Shown here: positions 1 through 7,866 of the stretch, one piece after another
Layout of the letters: every line of letters starts with the position of its first letter
Numbering within the stretch: the first letter of the stretch is position 1
Source: Micavibrio sp.
Lineage (GTDB): Bacteria; Pseudomonadota; Alphaproteobacteria; Micavibrionales; Micavibrionaceae
DNA length: 16,193 nt
Direction: 5' to 3'
Assembly (NCBI GenBank): GCA_027066695.1
Contig: JAMONE010000049.1
Span: forward strand, 1-16,193
Notes under the pieces: generated by a model
What the model was told of the DNA's origin: nothing
Database searches by the model: none
The model's input: only the letters and a program-made list of their open reading frames with translations
Translations under genes and position numbers: made by a program

Positions 1-31
1 CTTCTGTGATGGGGTATAGGCGTTTGTTCAT
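1..31 (-). CDS. Start of a leftward gene cut by the window edge
   Basis: An ATG at 31-29 on the minus strand opens a frame reading MNKRLYPITE before the window ends. A strong Shine-Dalgarno (AAGGAG, reading 44 to 39 on the minus strand) lies 7 nt upstream, which is why I accept such a short fragment. Ten residues cannot identify a family. The opening is reminiscent of IS5-type transposases as I remember them, and the neighbouring gene on the right is 5'-truncated, which would fit a mobile element, but this is a weak inference. Confidence 0.5.
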   Translation of the reverse strand, partial: MNKRLYPITE

Positions 32-83
32 GATAATTCTCCTTGGAAAGTAGAATAACATGAATTTTAATAATTAGCTAACA

Positions 84-491
84 GTGTCTAGCGGGATGTT
101 TACCCGTAAGTTTTGGGATAATTATCTTGCTGAGTACAATAATGTCGCTGTTCTCAATAAAGGTTTTAGTAAATTTATTATTAATAAAGGCTCTAGTTGG
201 TTTGATCACATTAATTCGTCTAATTACATTTCTAATCTTGGTAAGGTGCAAATGGAAGATGTTGATCATGCAAGTATGATTGAGGCATCTTACGAAACAG
301 ATGATGGCGGGATAGTTAGAAAGAGTCTGATGTTTGCCTTCTTTTATAACAACGGTCACGATGATCGGTTTTACATTATTGATTGCTCTTCCGATGCTAG
401 TGCTTACAAAAAATGGCATCCTGTATTTCTGAAGATTATAAAATCTGTGGTTTATAAAGCTAAAGATAATCCTATGCTTAATAAGAAATGA
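84..491 (+). pseudogene. 5'-truncated paralogue of the downstream secreted protein
   Basis: The open frame begins with a GTG at 84 that has no ribosome binding site. From about position 96 its protein matches residues 96-190 of the secreted protein encoded at 600-1262: FTRKFWDNYLAEYNN against FSREFWNNYLGEYND, then a shared SMxEASYET block, then IDCSS and a KW-P-F end. The signal peptide and the first 95 or so residues of the paralogue are missing, so it could not be exported as written. Where the paralogue has about 15 residues after the first block, this copy has about 40, including two 9-residue units that both begin NKG. I read it as a decayed tandem duplicate whose 5' part was lost. A translated cytoplasmic fragment starting at 84 or 96 is possible but unlikely. 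Confidence 0.7.
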
Positions 492-599
492 AGTTAAAAT
501 TAAGCAGGGAAAACGAGCATTACAGAAAATGAATGTTTGCTTTTTGCTAATTAAAATAGCACAATATATGCGGAGTTAACTTATTGGGACAGCTTAATT

Positions 600-1262
600 A
601 TGCATTCTTTACTAAAATCATTTCTTGTCGGGGCAGTATTTTGCTCTATTGCTTTTTCACCTTCCATGTCTAAGGCTGAAACATTCTTTGTCGAAGATCA
701 GGATAACCGCTTTACCGTGTCATTCCCTGATCTATGGAAGAAGGTTGGAAATCAAAAGCCTGATGATAAATTAACTGTAGTTGGGCAGGGCGAGAATAAC
801 TTTGCTATATGCCGCGTTCGTGTGCGTGAGGATCGTCGCTTTGTGATATTCCCTAGCAAATTTGATGATGCAATACAAAGAACATCATTTAGCCGTGAGT
901 TTTGGAATAATTACCTTGGTGAATATAATGATGTTGATGTGACTTACTTTAAAGATGAAGTCGGACTTGGCTTTGGTTACGCGAGTATGGTTGAGGCGTC
1001 ATATGAAACGGCAGAGGGCGCAATTGTTAAGAAGCGCGGTCTTATGCTAGCGTCTCTTTATCATGATCAGCTCTATGTTATTGATTGCTCTTCCGAGGCA
1101 AGCGTATATGGTAAGTGGAAGCCTGCTTTTATGGGAATCACAAAATCTATTGACTTTGATAAGGTCATAAATGAGCATAAAAATGGGCATTATAGAGACT
1201 TTATGGATGATCCTGAGGTTGAAGTTCGTGGGCCAAAAGTTTTTGATACTCACAAATTCTAA
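600..1262 (+). CDS. Secreted protein of unknown function, tandem paralogue
   Basis: The 220-residue product starts with a clear Sec signal peptide: basic start, hydrophobic core over residues 8-20, and likely cleavage after SKA at 26. The mature part opens with NRFTVSFPDLWKKV, a pattern of a beta strand followed by a W-containing turn that recalls small PsbP/Mog1-like periplasmic domains; that assignment is only an impression. Cys71 and Cys163 (IDCSS) are the only mature cysteines and could form a disulfide. Residues 96-190 are repeated in the truncated copy just upstream, so the pair arose by tandem duplication. The ATG at 600 has no strong Shine-Dalgarno, but the signal peptide supports this start. 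It lies about 60 bp before the TSUP gene, with AT-rich sequence between. I do not recognise a function. Confidence 0.75.
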   Translation: MHSLLKSFLVGAVFCSIAFSPSMSKAETFFVEDQDNRFTVSFPDLWKKVGNQKPDDKLTVVGQGENNFAICRVRVREDRRFVIFPSKFDDAIQRTSFSREFWNNYLGEYNDVDVTYFKDEVGLGFGYASMVEASYETAEGAIVKKRGLMLASLYHDQLYVIDCSSEASVYGKWKPAFMGITKSIDFDKVINEHKNGHYRDFMDDPEVEVRGPKVFDTHKF

Positions 1263-1284
1263 TATTTTTTAATTATTAATAACC

Positions 1285-1305
1285 CTAACATTTATTAATT
1301 GTTAG
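1285..1305. promoter_or_regulatory. Small inverted repeat upstream of the TSUP gene
   Basis: CTAACA (1285-1290) and TGTTAG (1300-1305) form perfect 6-bp arms around an AT-only 9-nt spacer, 21 bp before the GTG start of the permease. It could be an operator or a leader hairpin. It lies in very AT-rich sequence, so chance is a real alternative. Confidence 0.25.
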
Positions 1306-1326
1306 TCAGTTATCTGTGGAGTGGCA

Positions 1327-2238
1327 GTGCAAATATATTTGCCTATTGCAGAAATGAGCATACCAGTAGAAACTATTTTCCTACTGGGAGGGTTCGTTGG
1401 CTTTATTTCCGGTGTATTTGGTGTTGGGGGAGGGTTTTTAACTACTCCATTATTAATATTTATGGGAATACCTTCCGCCGTAGCTGTTGGAACACAAGGT
1501 AGCCAGCTTATTGCTTCGGGCGTTAGTGGGGTTATGGGGTATTGGCGACGCGGTCATGTCGATTTCATGATCGGAACTGTAATGCTGGTTGGCGGTATCT
1601 TTGGCTCTATTATCGGTATAATCTTTTTCCAATTCATCAAATATATAGGGCAGATGGATCTTATAATTTCGCTGCTTTATATTGTTTTGCTTGGCTCTAT
1701 CGGTGTAATGATGCTTTTTGAAGGCGTTTTCACCATGTTTCGCAAGAAAACCATGCGATCTGAGTTTAATAGGCTTAAATCTCCGTCATTAATATCAAGA
1801 TTGCCGTATAAAATGCGTTTTCCGCGCTCCAAACTATATATAAGTGTGCTTGTTCCTGGTGGAATAGGCTTTGTCAGTGGGTTTTTAGTTTCAACAATGG
1901 GTGTTGGCGGTGGGTTCTTGCTTGTACCTGCTATGATTTATATACTGGGGATGCCGCCTCTGCTGGTTGCTGGTACATCATTATTTCAAATCATATTTAC
2001 CAGCGCCTTTGCCACAATCATGCATGCAACGGTAAGTAACAGCGTTGATATATTATTGGCGGTGTTTTTAATTTCTGGCGGCGTTATTGGTGCGCAAGTA
2101 GGGGTGCTGGCCTCTAAAAAAGTTACAGGCGCTCGCGCTCGTGTTATTTTGGCTCTTCTTGTGCTTGGTGTTTGCTCTCAATTAGCTATTCAGTTGTTTT
2201 TGCACCCCTCTGATCTGTTCGTGATGGTGATAAAATGA
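1327..2238 (+). CDS. TSUP (TauE/SafE) family membrane permease
   Basis: A 303-residue polytopic membrane protein with the two-fold internal repeat of the TSUP family. The first half carries GFISGVFGVGGGFLTTPLLI followed by MGIP, and the second half GFVSGF, MGVGGGFLLVPAMI and LGMP. Family members export or import sulfite, sulfoacetate, thiosulfate or other organic anions across the inner membrane; the substrate here cannot be read from sequence. I place the start at the GTG at 1327 rather than the in-frame GTG at 1321: GGAG at 1317-1320 lies 6 nt before 1327 but touches 1321, and the resulting start VQIYLPIAEMS matches what I recall of alphaproteobacterial homologues. The stop overlaps the next ATG by 4 bp (ATGA), so the two are translationally coupled. 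Confidence 0.9.
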   Translation: MQIYLPIAEMSIPVETIFLLGGFVGFISGVFGVGGGFLTTPLLIFMGIPSAVAVGTQGSQLIASGVSGVMGYWRRGHVDFMIGTVMLVGGIFGSIIGIIFFQFIKYIGQMDLIISLLYIVLLGSIGVMMLFEGVFTMFRKKTMRSEFNRLKSPSLISRLPYKMRFPRSKLYISVLVPGGIGFVSGFLVSTMGVGGGFLLVPAMIYILGMPPLLVAGTSLFQIIFTSAFATIMHATVSNSVDILLAVFLISGGVIGAQVGVLASKKVTGARARVILALLVLGVCSQLAIQLFLHPSDLFVMVIK

Positions 2239-2987
2239 ATATATTCAAAGTGTTAGTAGCATGCCTTATTATCTTTGTTCCGTTTAATGCATCGGCAAAA
2301 ACGGATAGTTTCGCTGTTAGTATTGCCAGTGATCATATTGATGTTACGGTTGGCTTTAATGGCTCGTCAATTGAATTATTCGGTGATCGCAGGGATAAGA
2401 ATGCCGTTGTTGCAATTGTTGTTGAAGGGCCAAAGAAGAATGTGACCATATGGCAAAAAGCAAGAGTTATGGGCACTTGGGTTAATCGTCATTACGCTAA
2501 GTTTAAGAGGATGCCAACATATTATAATTATGCCATAAGTGAGGAAAATATTGATAAAAGCTTGTTAAAGGCCATGATGGAAAATGCCATAGGCCATGAT
2601 GCTCTTTTTGATCGGGTTAACAGCTCTAAAAATAAAAAACGCGCGGATATAAAGATATTTCAGGATGCTTTATTAAAGAAAAACTACGATTTAGGTGTGT
2701 TTTTTGAAAAGCCGGTAGAGATTAAATTTATAAATAACAATTTTTTCCGCGCTAGCTTTGATGTTCCGCCTTCCGCGCCGACAGGGGAGTATAAAATTCA
2801 CAGCTTTTTGATAAAAAATGGTAAAGTGATAGAGCATATTACTGATGGCTTAAAAGTAGAGCAGGTTGGCTTAAATGCTTTTATATATAAGTCAGCGCAA
2901 AATTATGGTTTTATATATGCGTTAGTGTGTATTTTTATAGCTCTGTTTTCAGGTTGGCTAGTTAGCTCCCTTAGGGTTAAGCCATAA
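2235..2987 (+). CDS. Alph_Pro_TM / TIGR02186 family membrane-anchored protein
   Basis: The 250-residue product has a signal peptide (residues 1-21, cleavage after ASA), a soluble periplasmic part and one C-terminal membrane segment at about 224-244 followed by a short basic tail. The start of the mature part (SDHIDVTVGFNGSSIELFG) and the later VVVEGP-like segment with KKNVTIWQKARVMGTWVN are the hallmarks of the alphaproteobacterial TIGR02186/Alph_Pro_TM family. No biochemical role is known to me. Family members usually sit directly behind a TSUP permease, as here, with a 4-bp overlap, so a role as an accessory or periplasmic subunit of that transporter is a reasonable inference. No truncation is apparent. 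Confidence 0.87.
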   Translation: MNIFKVLVACLIIFVPFNASAKTDSFAVSIASDHIDVTVGFNGSSIELFGDRRDKNAVVAIVVEGPKKNVTIWQKARVMGTWVNRHYAKFKRMPTYYNYAISEENIDKSLLKAMMENAIGHDALFDRVNSSKNKKRADIKIFQDALLKKNYDLGVFFEKPVEIKFINNNFFRASFDVPPSAPTGEYKIHSFLIKNGKVIEHITDGLKVEQVGLNAFIYKSAQNYGFIYALVCIFIALFSGWLVSSLRVKP

Positions 2988-3010
2988 ATATAAGTGTGGA
3001 GGATTATTTA

Positions 3011-3487
3011 ATGAGTGATGAAGCTGTAAATAAAAAACGTAAGGGCGTTTTTCTTATTGCCGTTGATGAAAGTGAAGAGTTCCTTTCTGCTGTTAATTGC
3101 GCCATTAAGTTCGCAAAAGCTGAAAACGGCTATGTGGCGTTGCTTAATGTTATAGAGCCGATGCATTTGCAAAATTGGAAAAATGTAGAAGATCGCGTAC
3201 GCAAGGAAATGCGGATGCAGGCCGAGCAAGTAATTTGGGATGCTGCGGGCTGCATTATTGATAAAACGGGCAAAATACCAATGGTTTGTATAGAGGAGGG
3301 AGATAAGAGTGATCTTATCCTTAAGACCATCAATGAAAACGAGAATATCGTTGCGCTGGTTTTGGCCTCGTCAAATACTTCGTCAAATCCTGGGCCGCTT
3401 GTGAGCTATTTTTCAGGCAAGGGGTTATCGCGCTTGCCTGTCCCACTAATGATTGTTCCAGGGCATTTGAGTCATTGCTGCGGATGA
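3011..3487 (+). CDS. Universal stress protein (UspA family)
   Basis: A 158-residue cytoplasmic protein with a single Usp alpha/beta domain. It has the opening strand GVFLIAVDESEE, a long helix, then YVALLNVIEP, the middle helix with acidic and basic residues, and the end strands VALVLASSNT and PLMIVPG. A flexible segment SSNPGPLVSYFSGKGLSRL stands where ATP-binding members have G-2x-G-9x-G(S/T), here degenerate, so nucleotide binding is uncertain. I chose the ATG at 3011 over the in-frame GTG at 2996 because GGAGG at 2998-3002 lies 8 nt before 3011. It follows the Alph_Pro_TM gene by 23 bp and precedes nfu by 30 bp, so it is probably co-transcribed with them. Confidence 0.88.
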   Translation: MSDEAVNKKRKGVFLIAVDESEEFLSAVNCAIKFAKAENGYVALLNVIEPMHLQNWKNVEDRVRKEMRMQAEQVIWDAAGCIIDKTGKIPMVCIEEGDKSDLILKTINENENIVALVLASSNTSSNPGPLVSYFSGKGLSRLPVPLMIVPGHLSHCCG

Positions 3488-3517
3488 TAATTACATAAAA
3501 ATCGAGAGTCATCATAT

Positions 3518-4066
3518 ATGTTTATCCAAACTGAAGAAACACCAAACCCCGCAACGATTAAATTTATTCCGGGTGTAAAAATTTTAGAAGCAGGATCGCT
3601 TGATTTCGCCTCGGCCAAGGCGGCAAAAAACGCACCTTTGGCTCTTCGTTTATTTGGTATTACTGGCGTTAATCGAGTGTTTTTAAGCACTGAGTTCGTG
3701 TCTATAAGCAAGGCTGACGACACTGATTGGAACATGTTAAAGCCGCTGGTCTTAGTTGCATTGATGGAGCATTTATCAATAGAGCAACCAATTATTGACG
3801 CAAATTACTATGATAATGATGAGCAAGCAGGCGACGATGATGAAATCACGGCGCAGATAAAAGAGCTATTGGAGGAGCGTGTACGCCCAATGGTTGCTAT
3901 GGATGGCGGTGATATTATTTTTGATCGCTTTGAAAATGGTGTGGTTTATGTGCAAATGCAAGGAGCTTGCTCTGGCTGCCCTAGCTCGACAGCTACTTTA
4001 AAAATCGGAATAGAAAGAATGTTGCAGCATTATATCCCCGAGGTTAAAGAAGTTCGTGCGTTATGA
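3518..4066 (+). CDS. nfu: Nfu-type iron-sulfur cluster scaffold/carrier
   Basis: A 182-residue two-domain protein. Residues 1-90 are the Nfu N-terminal domain, recognised by FIQTEETPNPATIKFIPG at the start and the helix ending MEHLS. A short acidic linker (about 96-107) leads to the NifU-like C-terminal domain with VRPMVAMDGGDI and the cluster-binding CSGC motif (Cys151 and Cys154). Such proteins bind a [4Fe-4S] cluster between two subunits and pass it to target enzymes. Length and domain order match the mitochondrial Nfu1/alphaproteobacterial type rather than NifU of nitrogen fixation. The stop overlaps the tsaB start by 4 bp, an arrangement common in Alphaproteobacteria. Confidence 0.93.
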   Translation: MFIQTEETPNPATIKFIPGVKILEAGSLDFASAKAAKNAPLALRLFGITGVNRVFLSTEFVSISKADDTDWNMLKPLVLVALMEHLSIEQPIIDANYYDNDEQAGDDDEITAQIKELLEERVRPMVAMDGGDIIFDRFENGVVYVQMQGACSGCPSSTATLKIGIERMLQHYIPEVKEVRAL

Positions 4067-4743
4067 TAATTCTTTCAATTGATAGCACCATGAGCGGCTG
4101 CGGCGTTTGCTTGTATGATGATAATAAAAAACAGGTGCTCGCCAGCAAAACCCTCGAGATATCAAGAGGGCAGGCCGAGCATTTAATGCCGATGATTGAT
4201 GATATTGTCGAAAGTTATAATTGCATTGACCTAATCGCTGTAACTAAAGGCCCAGGCGCATTTACAGGTATGCGAATAGGCCTTGCCACGGCCAAAGCAC
4301 TAGGGCTTGCGCTAGGTATTCCTGTTTGTGGAGTCTCTACTTTTCAGGCTATATTTCAGACATATATGTCTTTAGAAGAGGCTCAAAACCATGCTTTTTA
4401 TGGCGTGTTACTGGAAACAAAGCGTCAGGATTATTATTTTCAATTATTTGATAAAAATGGTGTTTATGCAGATTCTCTATGTGCAACTGCGCAAGAGGTT
4501 TCTTCTATTATCGATAACAGGGAATGCATTATTTTGGGTGATGCTGCCAGCAGGTTTAGGGCTGAGTCCAGTGATTTTGAGCATTTGTCATTTTATGACA
4601 TATTACAGCCCTCACCAGCAATTATTGCGCAAATAGCTGGACAAGAATATAGCAATGGTGAGTTTGATTGCTCCCCTATTTATTTAAGATTACCTGAAAT
4701 AGGAAAACCAAAGAATATACCAAGAAAATTACAAGTAAAATAG
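4063..4743 (+). CDS. tsaB: tRNA t6A modification protein TsaB
   Basis: A 226-residue ASKHA-fold protein. The N-terminal phosphate-1-like strand IILSIDSTMSGCGVCL is followed by the family motif KGPGAFTGMRIGLA at residues 62-75. TsaB dimerises with TsaD and, with TsaE and TsaC, makes N6-threonylcarbamoyladenosine at position 37 of ANN-decoding tRNAs; TsaB itself is the scaffold and lacks the full catalytic site. Its length is typical for the family. It is coupled to nfu by an ATGA overlap. In many alphaproteobacteria rimI follows tsaB; here a MucR-like gene follows after 70 bp and no rimI is present in the window. Confidence 0.92.
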   Translation: MIILSIDSTMSGCGVCLYDDNKKQVLASKTLEISRGQAEHLMPMIDDIVESYNCIDLIAVTKGPGAFTGMRIGLATAKALGLALGIPVCGVSTFQAIFQTYMSLEEAQNHAFYGVLLETKRQDYYFQLFDKNGVYADSLCATAQEVSSIIDNRECIILGDAASRFRAESSDFEHLSFYDILQPSPAIIAQIAGQEYSNGEFDCSPIYLRLPEIGKPKNIPRKLQVK

Positions 4744-4813
4744 CTTGAGGTTACTTTGTAAGTATGTTTTTATAGTTGGAGTTTATGTAACTAACTAGAA
4801 AAGAGAAGTAATA

Positions 4814-5212
4814 ATGAGTGATCAAATCAGCCGCGAAGATTTACTTATGCTAACAACAGATGTTGTGTCGTCATATGTCTCGAATAATAACGTTCTTTCT
4901 GATGATATTCCAAAGATAATTGATCAGGTTTTTAGGGCTTTATCTAATGCTGGTGATGAAAATATGACTATGGGAGAGCGGCCACAGCCTGCCGTTCCTA
5001 TTAATCGCTCCATTACTGATGATTACTTGATTTGCCTTGAAGACGGCAAGCAGCTTAAAATGCTTAAGCGTCATTTGAAAACAGCTTACGGAATGAGCCC
5101 CGAAGAATATCGCGAGCGTTGGGGCTTGCCTGCGGATTATCCAATGGTCGCGCCAAGCTACGCCGCGCGCCGCTCAAAACTCGCCAAAGATATAGGGCTT
5201 GGTACTAGGTAG
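4814..5212 (+). CDS. mucR: Ros/MucR family transcriptional regulator with incomplete zinc site
   Basis: A 132-residue cytoplasmic DNA-binding protein. The N-terminal helices (residues 6-48) correspond to the oligomerisation part; the C-terminal part is the Ros/MucR zinc-finger domain and its conserved tail, with YLICLEDGKQLKMLKRHL, MSPEEYRERWGLPADYPMVA and YAARRSKLAKDIGLG. In Ros the zinc ligands are Cys-x2-Cys and His-x4-His. Here they read Cys74, Asp77, His87 and Tyr92, so only two of four remain. Family members with altered ligands that fold without zinc are known. MucR proteins bind AT-rich, T-A-step DNA and act as global, often self-repressing regulators. AGAGAAG precedes the start. The stop is only 8 bp from the stop of the convergent RDD gene, with no hairpin between. 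Confidence 0.9.
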   Translation: MSDQISREDLLMLTTDVVSSYVSNNNVLSDDIPKIIDQVFRALSNAGDENMTMGERPQPAVPINRSITDDYLICLEDGKQLKMLKRHLKTAYGMSPEEYRERWGLPADYPMVAPSYAARRSKLAKDIGLGTR

Positions 5213-5220
5213 AGCCTTTA

Positions 5221-7065
5221 TTACTTATCAGGCATTTCATAGTATAGATCAGATCTGTATTCATCATCCGTATATATCTTGTTCCAGAAGATGCTTTTAG
5301 TTTTTGCATCCCATGAGAAGGGGGTTTCCGTGAAAGGATCGTAATATTTACTGGCTGAGTTTGCTAAAAACTCTTTCATATCTTGCGCAGCTATATTTTG
5401 CGATTTAGCCTCCATCCATAAAATTAGCGAGCGGTGGTGCGCCGTCATGTTATGAGCATTTATATATATTTCACTGCCCCTTATGAAATCACCAATTATT
5501 ATTTCGCCAATAATATTATAGGACAAGTGATAGGGGGGATCCATAAATTTAGGTTTGTGCTTTTTCTTTAAAATAGGGATTTGTTTTCCTATTTCCGCAG
5601 GTGGAAGTTTTGATATAGCGATACTATCTCTAGCCAGATTTATAAATCTGTTGCGCAAATCATTGGGTTTTATGATTAATAGGTAATGCGATATGTTTTC
5701 AAGATTCATAAGGCGAAATCCCTTATATTCAGCTCTCCATGTATCTTCTACATTCCAAATGCCGTGCAAGTAGTCCTTATCCAAAAGTGCCGTTATTTCA
5801 TCTTTGTATTTTGTTATCAAGGTTGGATTAGCCTCAAATATTAAGGGTAGAGCCGCCAAGTTTATGCCGTAAATAACCATCCAAATTGCTTGAGCAACTA
5901 TAGTGCCTTTACTACCAATCATGCTTTGGGCAAATTTGGTATCTTTTAGCCACCATTTTATTGCTTCCTCACCATTGCCGCTACGCGCCATTTCTATCCA
6001 GTTGGGAGCTAAAAGTTTTTTTATGGATATTATATTTTGTCCGTAATATTTTCCCCAATTATCACCTATTTCGTGGTTGCCATAGCTGTACAGGCTAATA
6101 TAACGGTCTATGATAAGTTTGTTATCATCAAAAAGTTGTTTTATAGTCTCTGGCGAATCACAATTTCTCTCATTTGCAATATCATAGCCATGTTGGCTGT
6201 AGCATAAATTATCTGGCTCACCGATAAATTCAATATGTTTTTCAAGCTTAATTTTACCATTAACTATTTTAAGTCCATAGGCATAGATATCGGCTTCATC
6301 TGCTGGAGCATTAAGCCCAGTAAGTGCAACGTGGACATTATTCTCTGCATTAAATGGATCATCATAAAAGAATGCTTCAACTTGCGGATCTAACGGCTTG
6401 TCTTGAAAGTTATATATAACCCAAGCCGATATGTAGAATGGTAAAAATATGATCGCAAGCGATATCAATAAAATCGGCGTTTTAAGTGTCAGCCTTATTA
6501 ATGAAAAGCTTTTAGGCTCTGAATAAACAACATGGGTTTTGGATATCATATCATGCAAAGCCCTGCGGCAGCTTGGTAGTGCCATGGGCAGGTAGTATAT
6601 TATATAAGTTAAGAGCAATAACGGCAGGGGCAGCATGATAACTTCAATCGGAGAGATCATGTTTGCACTAAATATTAAGTCATCACATTCGCCATTTTCA
6701 ATAGCACAAAATATGTGATCACTGAATAGCATTTCTTCTCGTCGAAAAAACAGATTAAATGCAACATAGAGCGCGTATATTATAATTGGGAAATCGTTGA
6801 TAAACCCGCGCCACATTTTTTGCTTTATTGTTGCGGGCTGATTATTGTCATCAATTAACATTAAATGGACAAATCTTTTTCTTAACAACATATATCCGAT
6901 AATATAAGCAGCCATCATTGCCCATAGGCTATATGCCAAAATTTCTTTATCGTTAGATAAAAAATCCAGCGCAATAAAAAACAATATTACAGGCACAAAT
7001 ATGCTTATTACATGTTTATTAACCCTATCCCAAAATCCAGCATGTTTCATTTCTATTTTACTCAT
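5221..7065 (-). CDS. RDD-domain membrane protein with large extracytoplasmic C-terminal region
   Basis: A 614-residue protein. Residues 8-182 look like an RDD domain: GFWDRVNKH at the start, a central IDDNNQPATIKQKMWRGF segment and the closing RRALHDMISKTHVVY, which parallels the usual end of RDD domains. Membrane segments are at about 18-35, 44-61, 90-107, 138-158 and 196-217. With the N-terminus inside, the remaining 390 residues would face the periplasm, which fits the paired Cys288 and Cys302. This soluble part begins with a DDPFNAENNVHVALTGLNAP segment that I have seen in uncharacterised proteobacterial proteins, and it is otherwise hydrophilic and rich in aromatic residues. Its function is unknown. 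It is last in a leftward operon and overlaps proC by 4 bp. Confidence 0.75.
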   Translation of the reverse strand: MSKIEMKHAGFWDRVNKHVISIFVPVILFFIALDFLSNDKEILAYSLWAMMAAYIIGYMLLRKRFVHLMLIDDNNQPATIKQKMWRGFINDFPIIIYALYVAFNLFFRREEMLFSDHIFCAIENGECDDLIFSANMISPIEVIMLPLPLLLLTYIIYYLPMALPSCRRALHDMISKTHVVYSEPKSFSLIRLTLKTPILLISLAIIFLPFYISAWVIYNFQDKPLDPQVEAFFYDDPFNAENNVHVALTGLNAPADEADIYAYGLKIVNGKIKLEKHIEFIGEPDNLCYSQHGYDIANERNCDSPETIKQLFDDNKLIIDRYISLYSYGNHEIGDNWGKYYGQNIISIKKLLAPNWIEMARSGNGEEAIKWWLKDTKFAQSMIGSKGTIVAQAIWMVIYGINLAALPLIFEANPTLITKYKDEITALLDKDYLHGIWNVEDTWRAEYKGFRLMNLENISHYLLIIKPNDLRNRFINLARDSIAISKLPPAEIGKQIPILKKKHKPKFMDPPYHLSYNIIGEIIIGDFIRGSEIYINAHNMTAHHRSLILWMEAKSQNIAAQDMKEFLANSASKYYDPFTETPFSWDAKTKSIFWNKIYTDDEYRSDLYYEMPDK

Positions 7066-7865
7066 TTATTAAGCTCTCCCCCGCGGGATTTTGCTGCGCT
7101 TAGAGCTTCGTTCAAGATATCTTGAAAACGCCCATCCATTAGCACATTCAGCGCGGCCTCGGTTGTTCCTTTGGGGCTGGTTACATTCTTGCGCAAAGTT
7201 GCTGCGCTTGTATTTGGCTCTTGCTCTGCTAATGCTGCGCTACCGATTACTGTTTGACGCGCAAGGGTTATGGACATTTCCTTGCTTAGGCCGAGCTTTT
7301 CACCTGCGTTTGCAAGTGCCTCGATAAGGTAGAAAATATATGCAGGGCCACTGCCTGATAGCGCAGTAACCGCGTCCATAAGGCTTTCATCCTCCACCCA
7401 AAGATTTTTTCCCGTGGCATCAAGTAAATTTTGCGCAATATTCTTTTGCTTGTCATTGACATGTGAGTTAGCAACGCAAACAGATATTCCTTTACCAATC
7501 GAAGCAGGAGTATTTGGCATCGTTCTGATAATAGCTTTATCCGAGCCGAATATATTTTCCAGTGTTGCAAGGCTTTGCCCCGCAGCAATAGATAGTAATA
7601 CCGTGTTATCACTAAGGTTTTTAGCTATCTCGGCAGATGCATCTTTTAATATTTGCGGCTTTATTGCAAGGATTAGAATGTCAGAGGTGATTTCCTCCCC
7701 GCCATATTTAGCAGCATAGCTAATGCGGCTATCATTCATTAATTCGCTAGATAAAGGCGAGGGGTCGATAATATCTATGCTCTCGACAAGGTCATTATCA
7801 AGCCATGAACGCATCATCGCACCGCCCATTTTCCCGCATCCTATAAGTGTTATGCTATAGCGCAT
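7062..7865 (-). CDS. proC: Pyrroline-5-carboxylate reductase
   Basis: A 267-residue enzyme of the last step of proline synthesis, reducing 1-pyrroline-5-carboxylate to L-proline with NAD(P)H in the cytoplasm. The Rossmann fold opens with the glycine motif GCGKMGG at 9-15. Further signatures are AIKPQ at 67-71, the MPNTPASIGKG stretch from 116, SGSGPAYIF from 170 and VTSPKGTT at 228-235, all part of the substrate and dimer region. Length is normal. It sits 1 nt behind the YbjN-like gene and overlaps the RDD gene after it, so all three are likely one transcript. The YbjN-proC pair is common in Alphaproteobacteria. Confidence 0.95.
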   Translation of the reverse strand: MRYSITLIGCGKMGGAMMRSWLDNDLVESIDIIDPSPLSSELMNDSRISYAAKYGGEEITSDILILAIKPQILKDASAEIAKNLSDNTVLLSIAAGQSLATLENIFGSDKAIIRTMPNTPASIGKGISVCVANSHVNDKQKNIAQNLLDATGKNLWVEDESLMDAVTALSGSGPAYIFYLIEALANAGEKLGLSKEMSITLARQTVIGSAALAEQEPNTSAATLRKNVTSPKGTTEAALNVLMDGRFQDILNEALSAAKSRGGELNK

Positions 7866-7866
7866 A

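Noticed and set aside
505..560. Possible terminator after the truncated paralogue (AGCATT...AATGTTTGCTTTTT)
   Set aside because: The pairing needs an unpaired TTT in the right arm and the stem is AT-rich and weak.
1321..1326. Upstream GTG start for the TSUP permease
   Set aside because: The GGAG motif abuts it with no spacer, while it is correctly spaced for the GTG at 1327.
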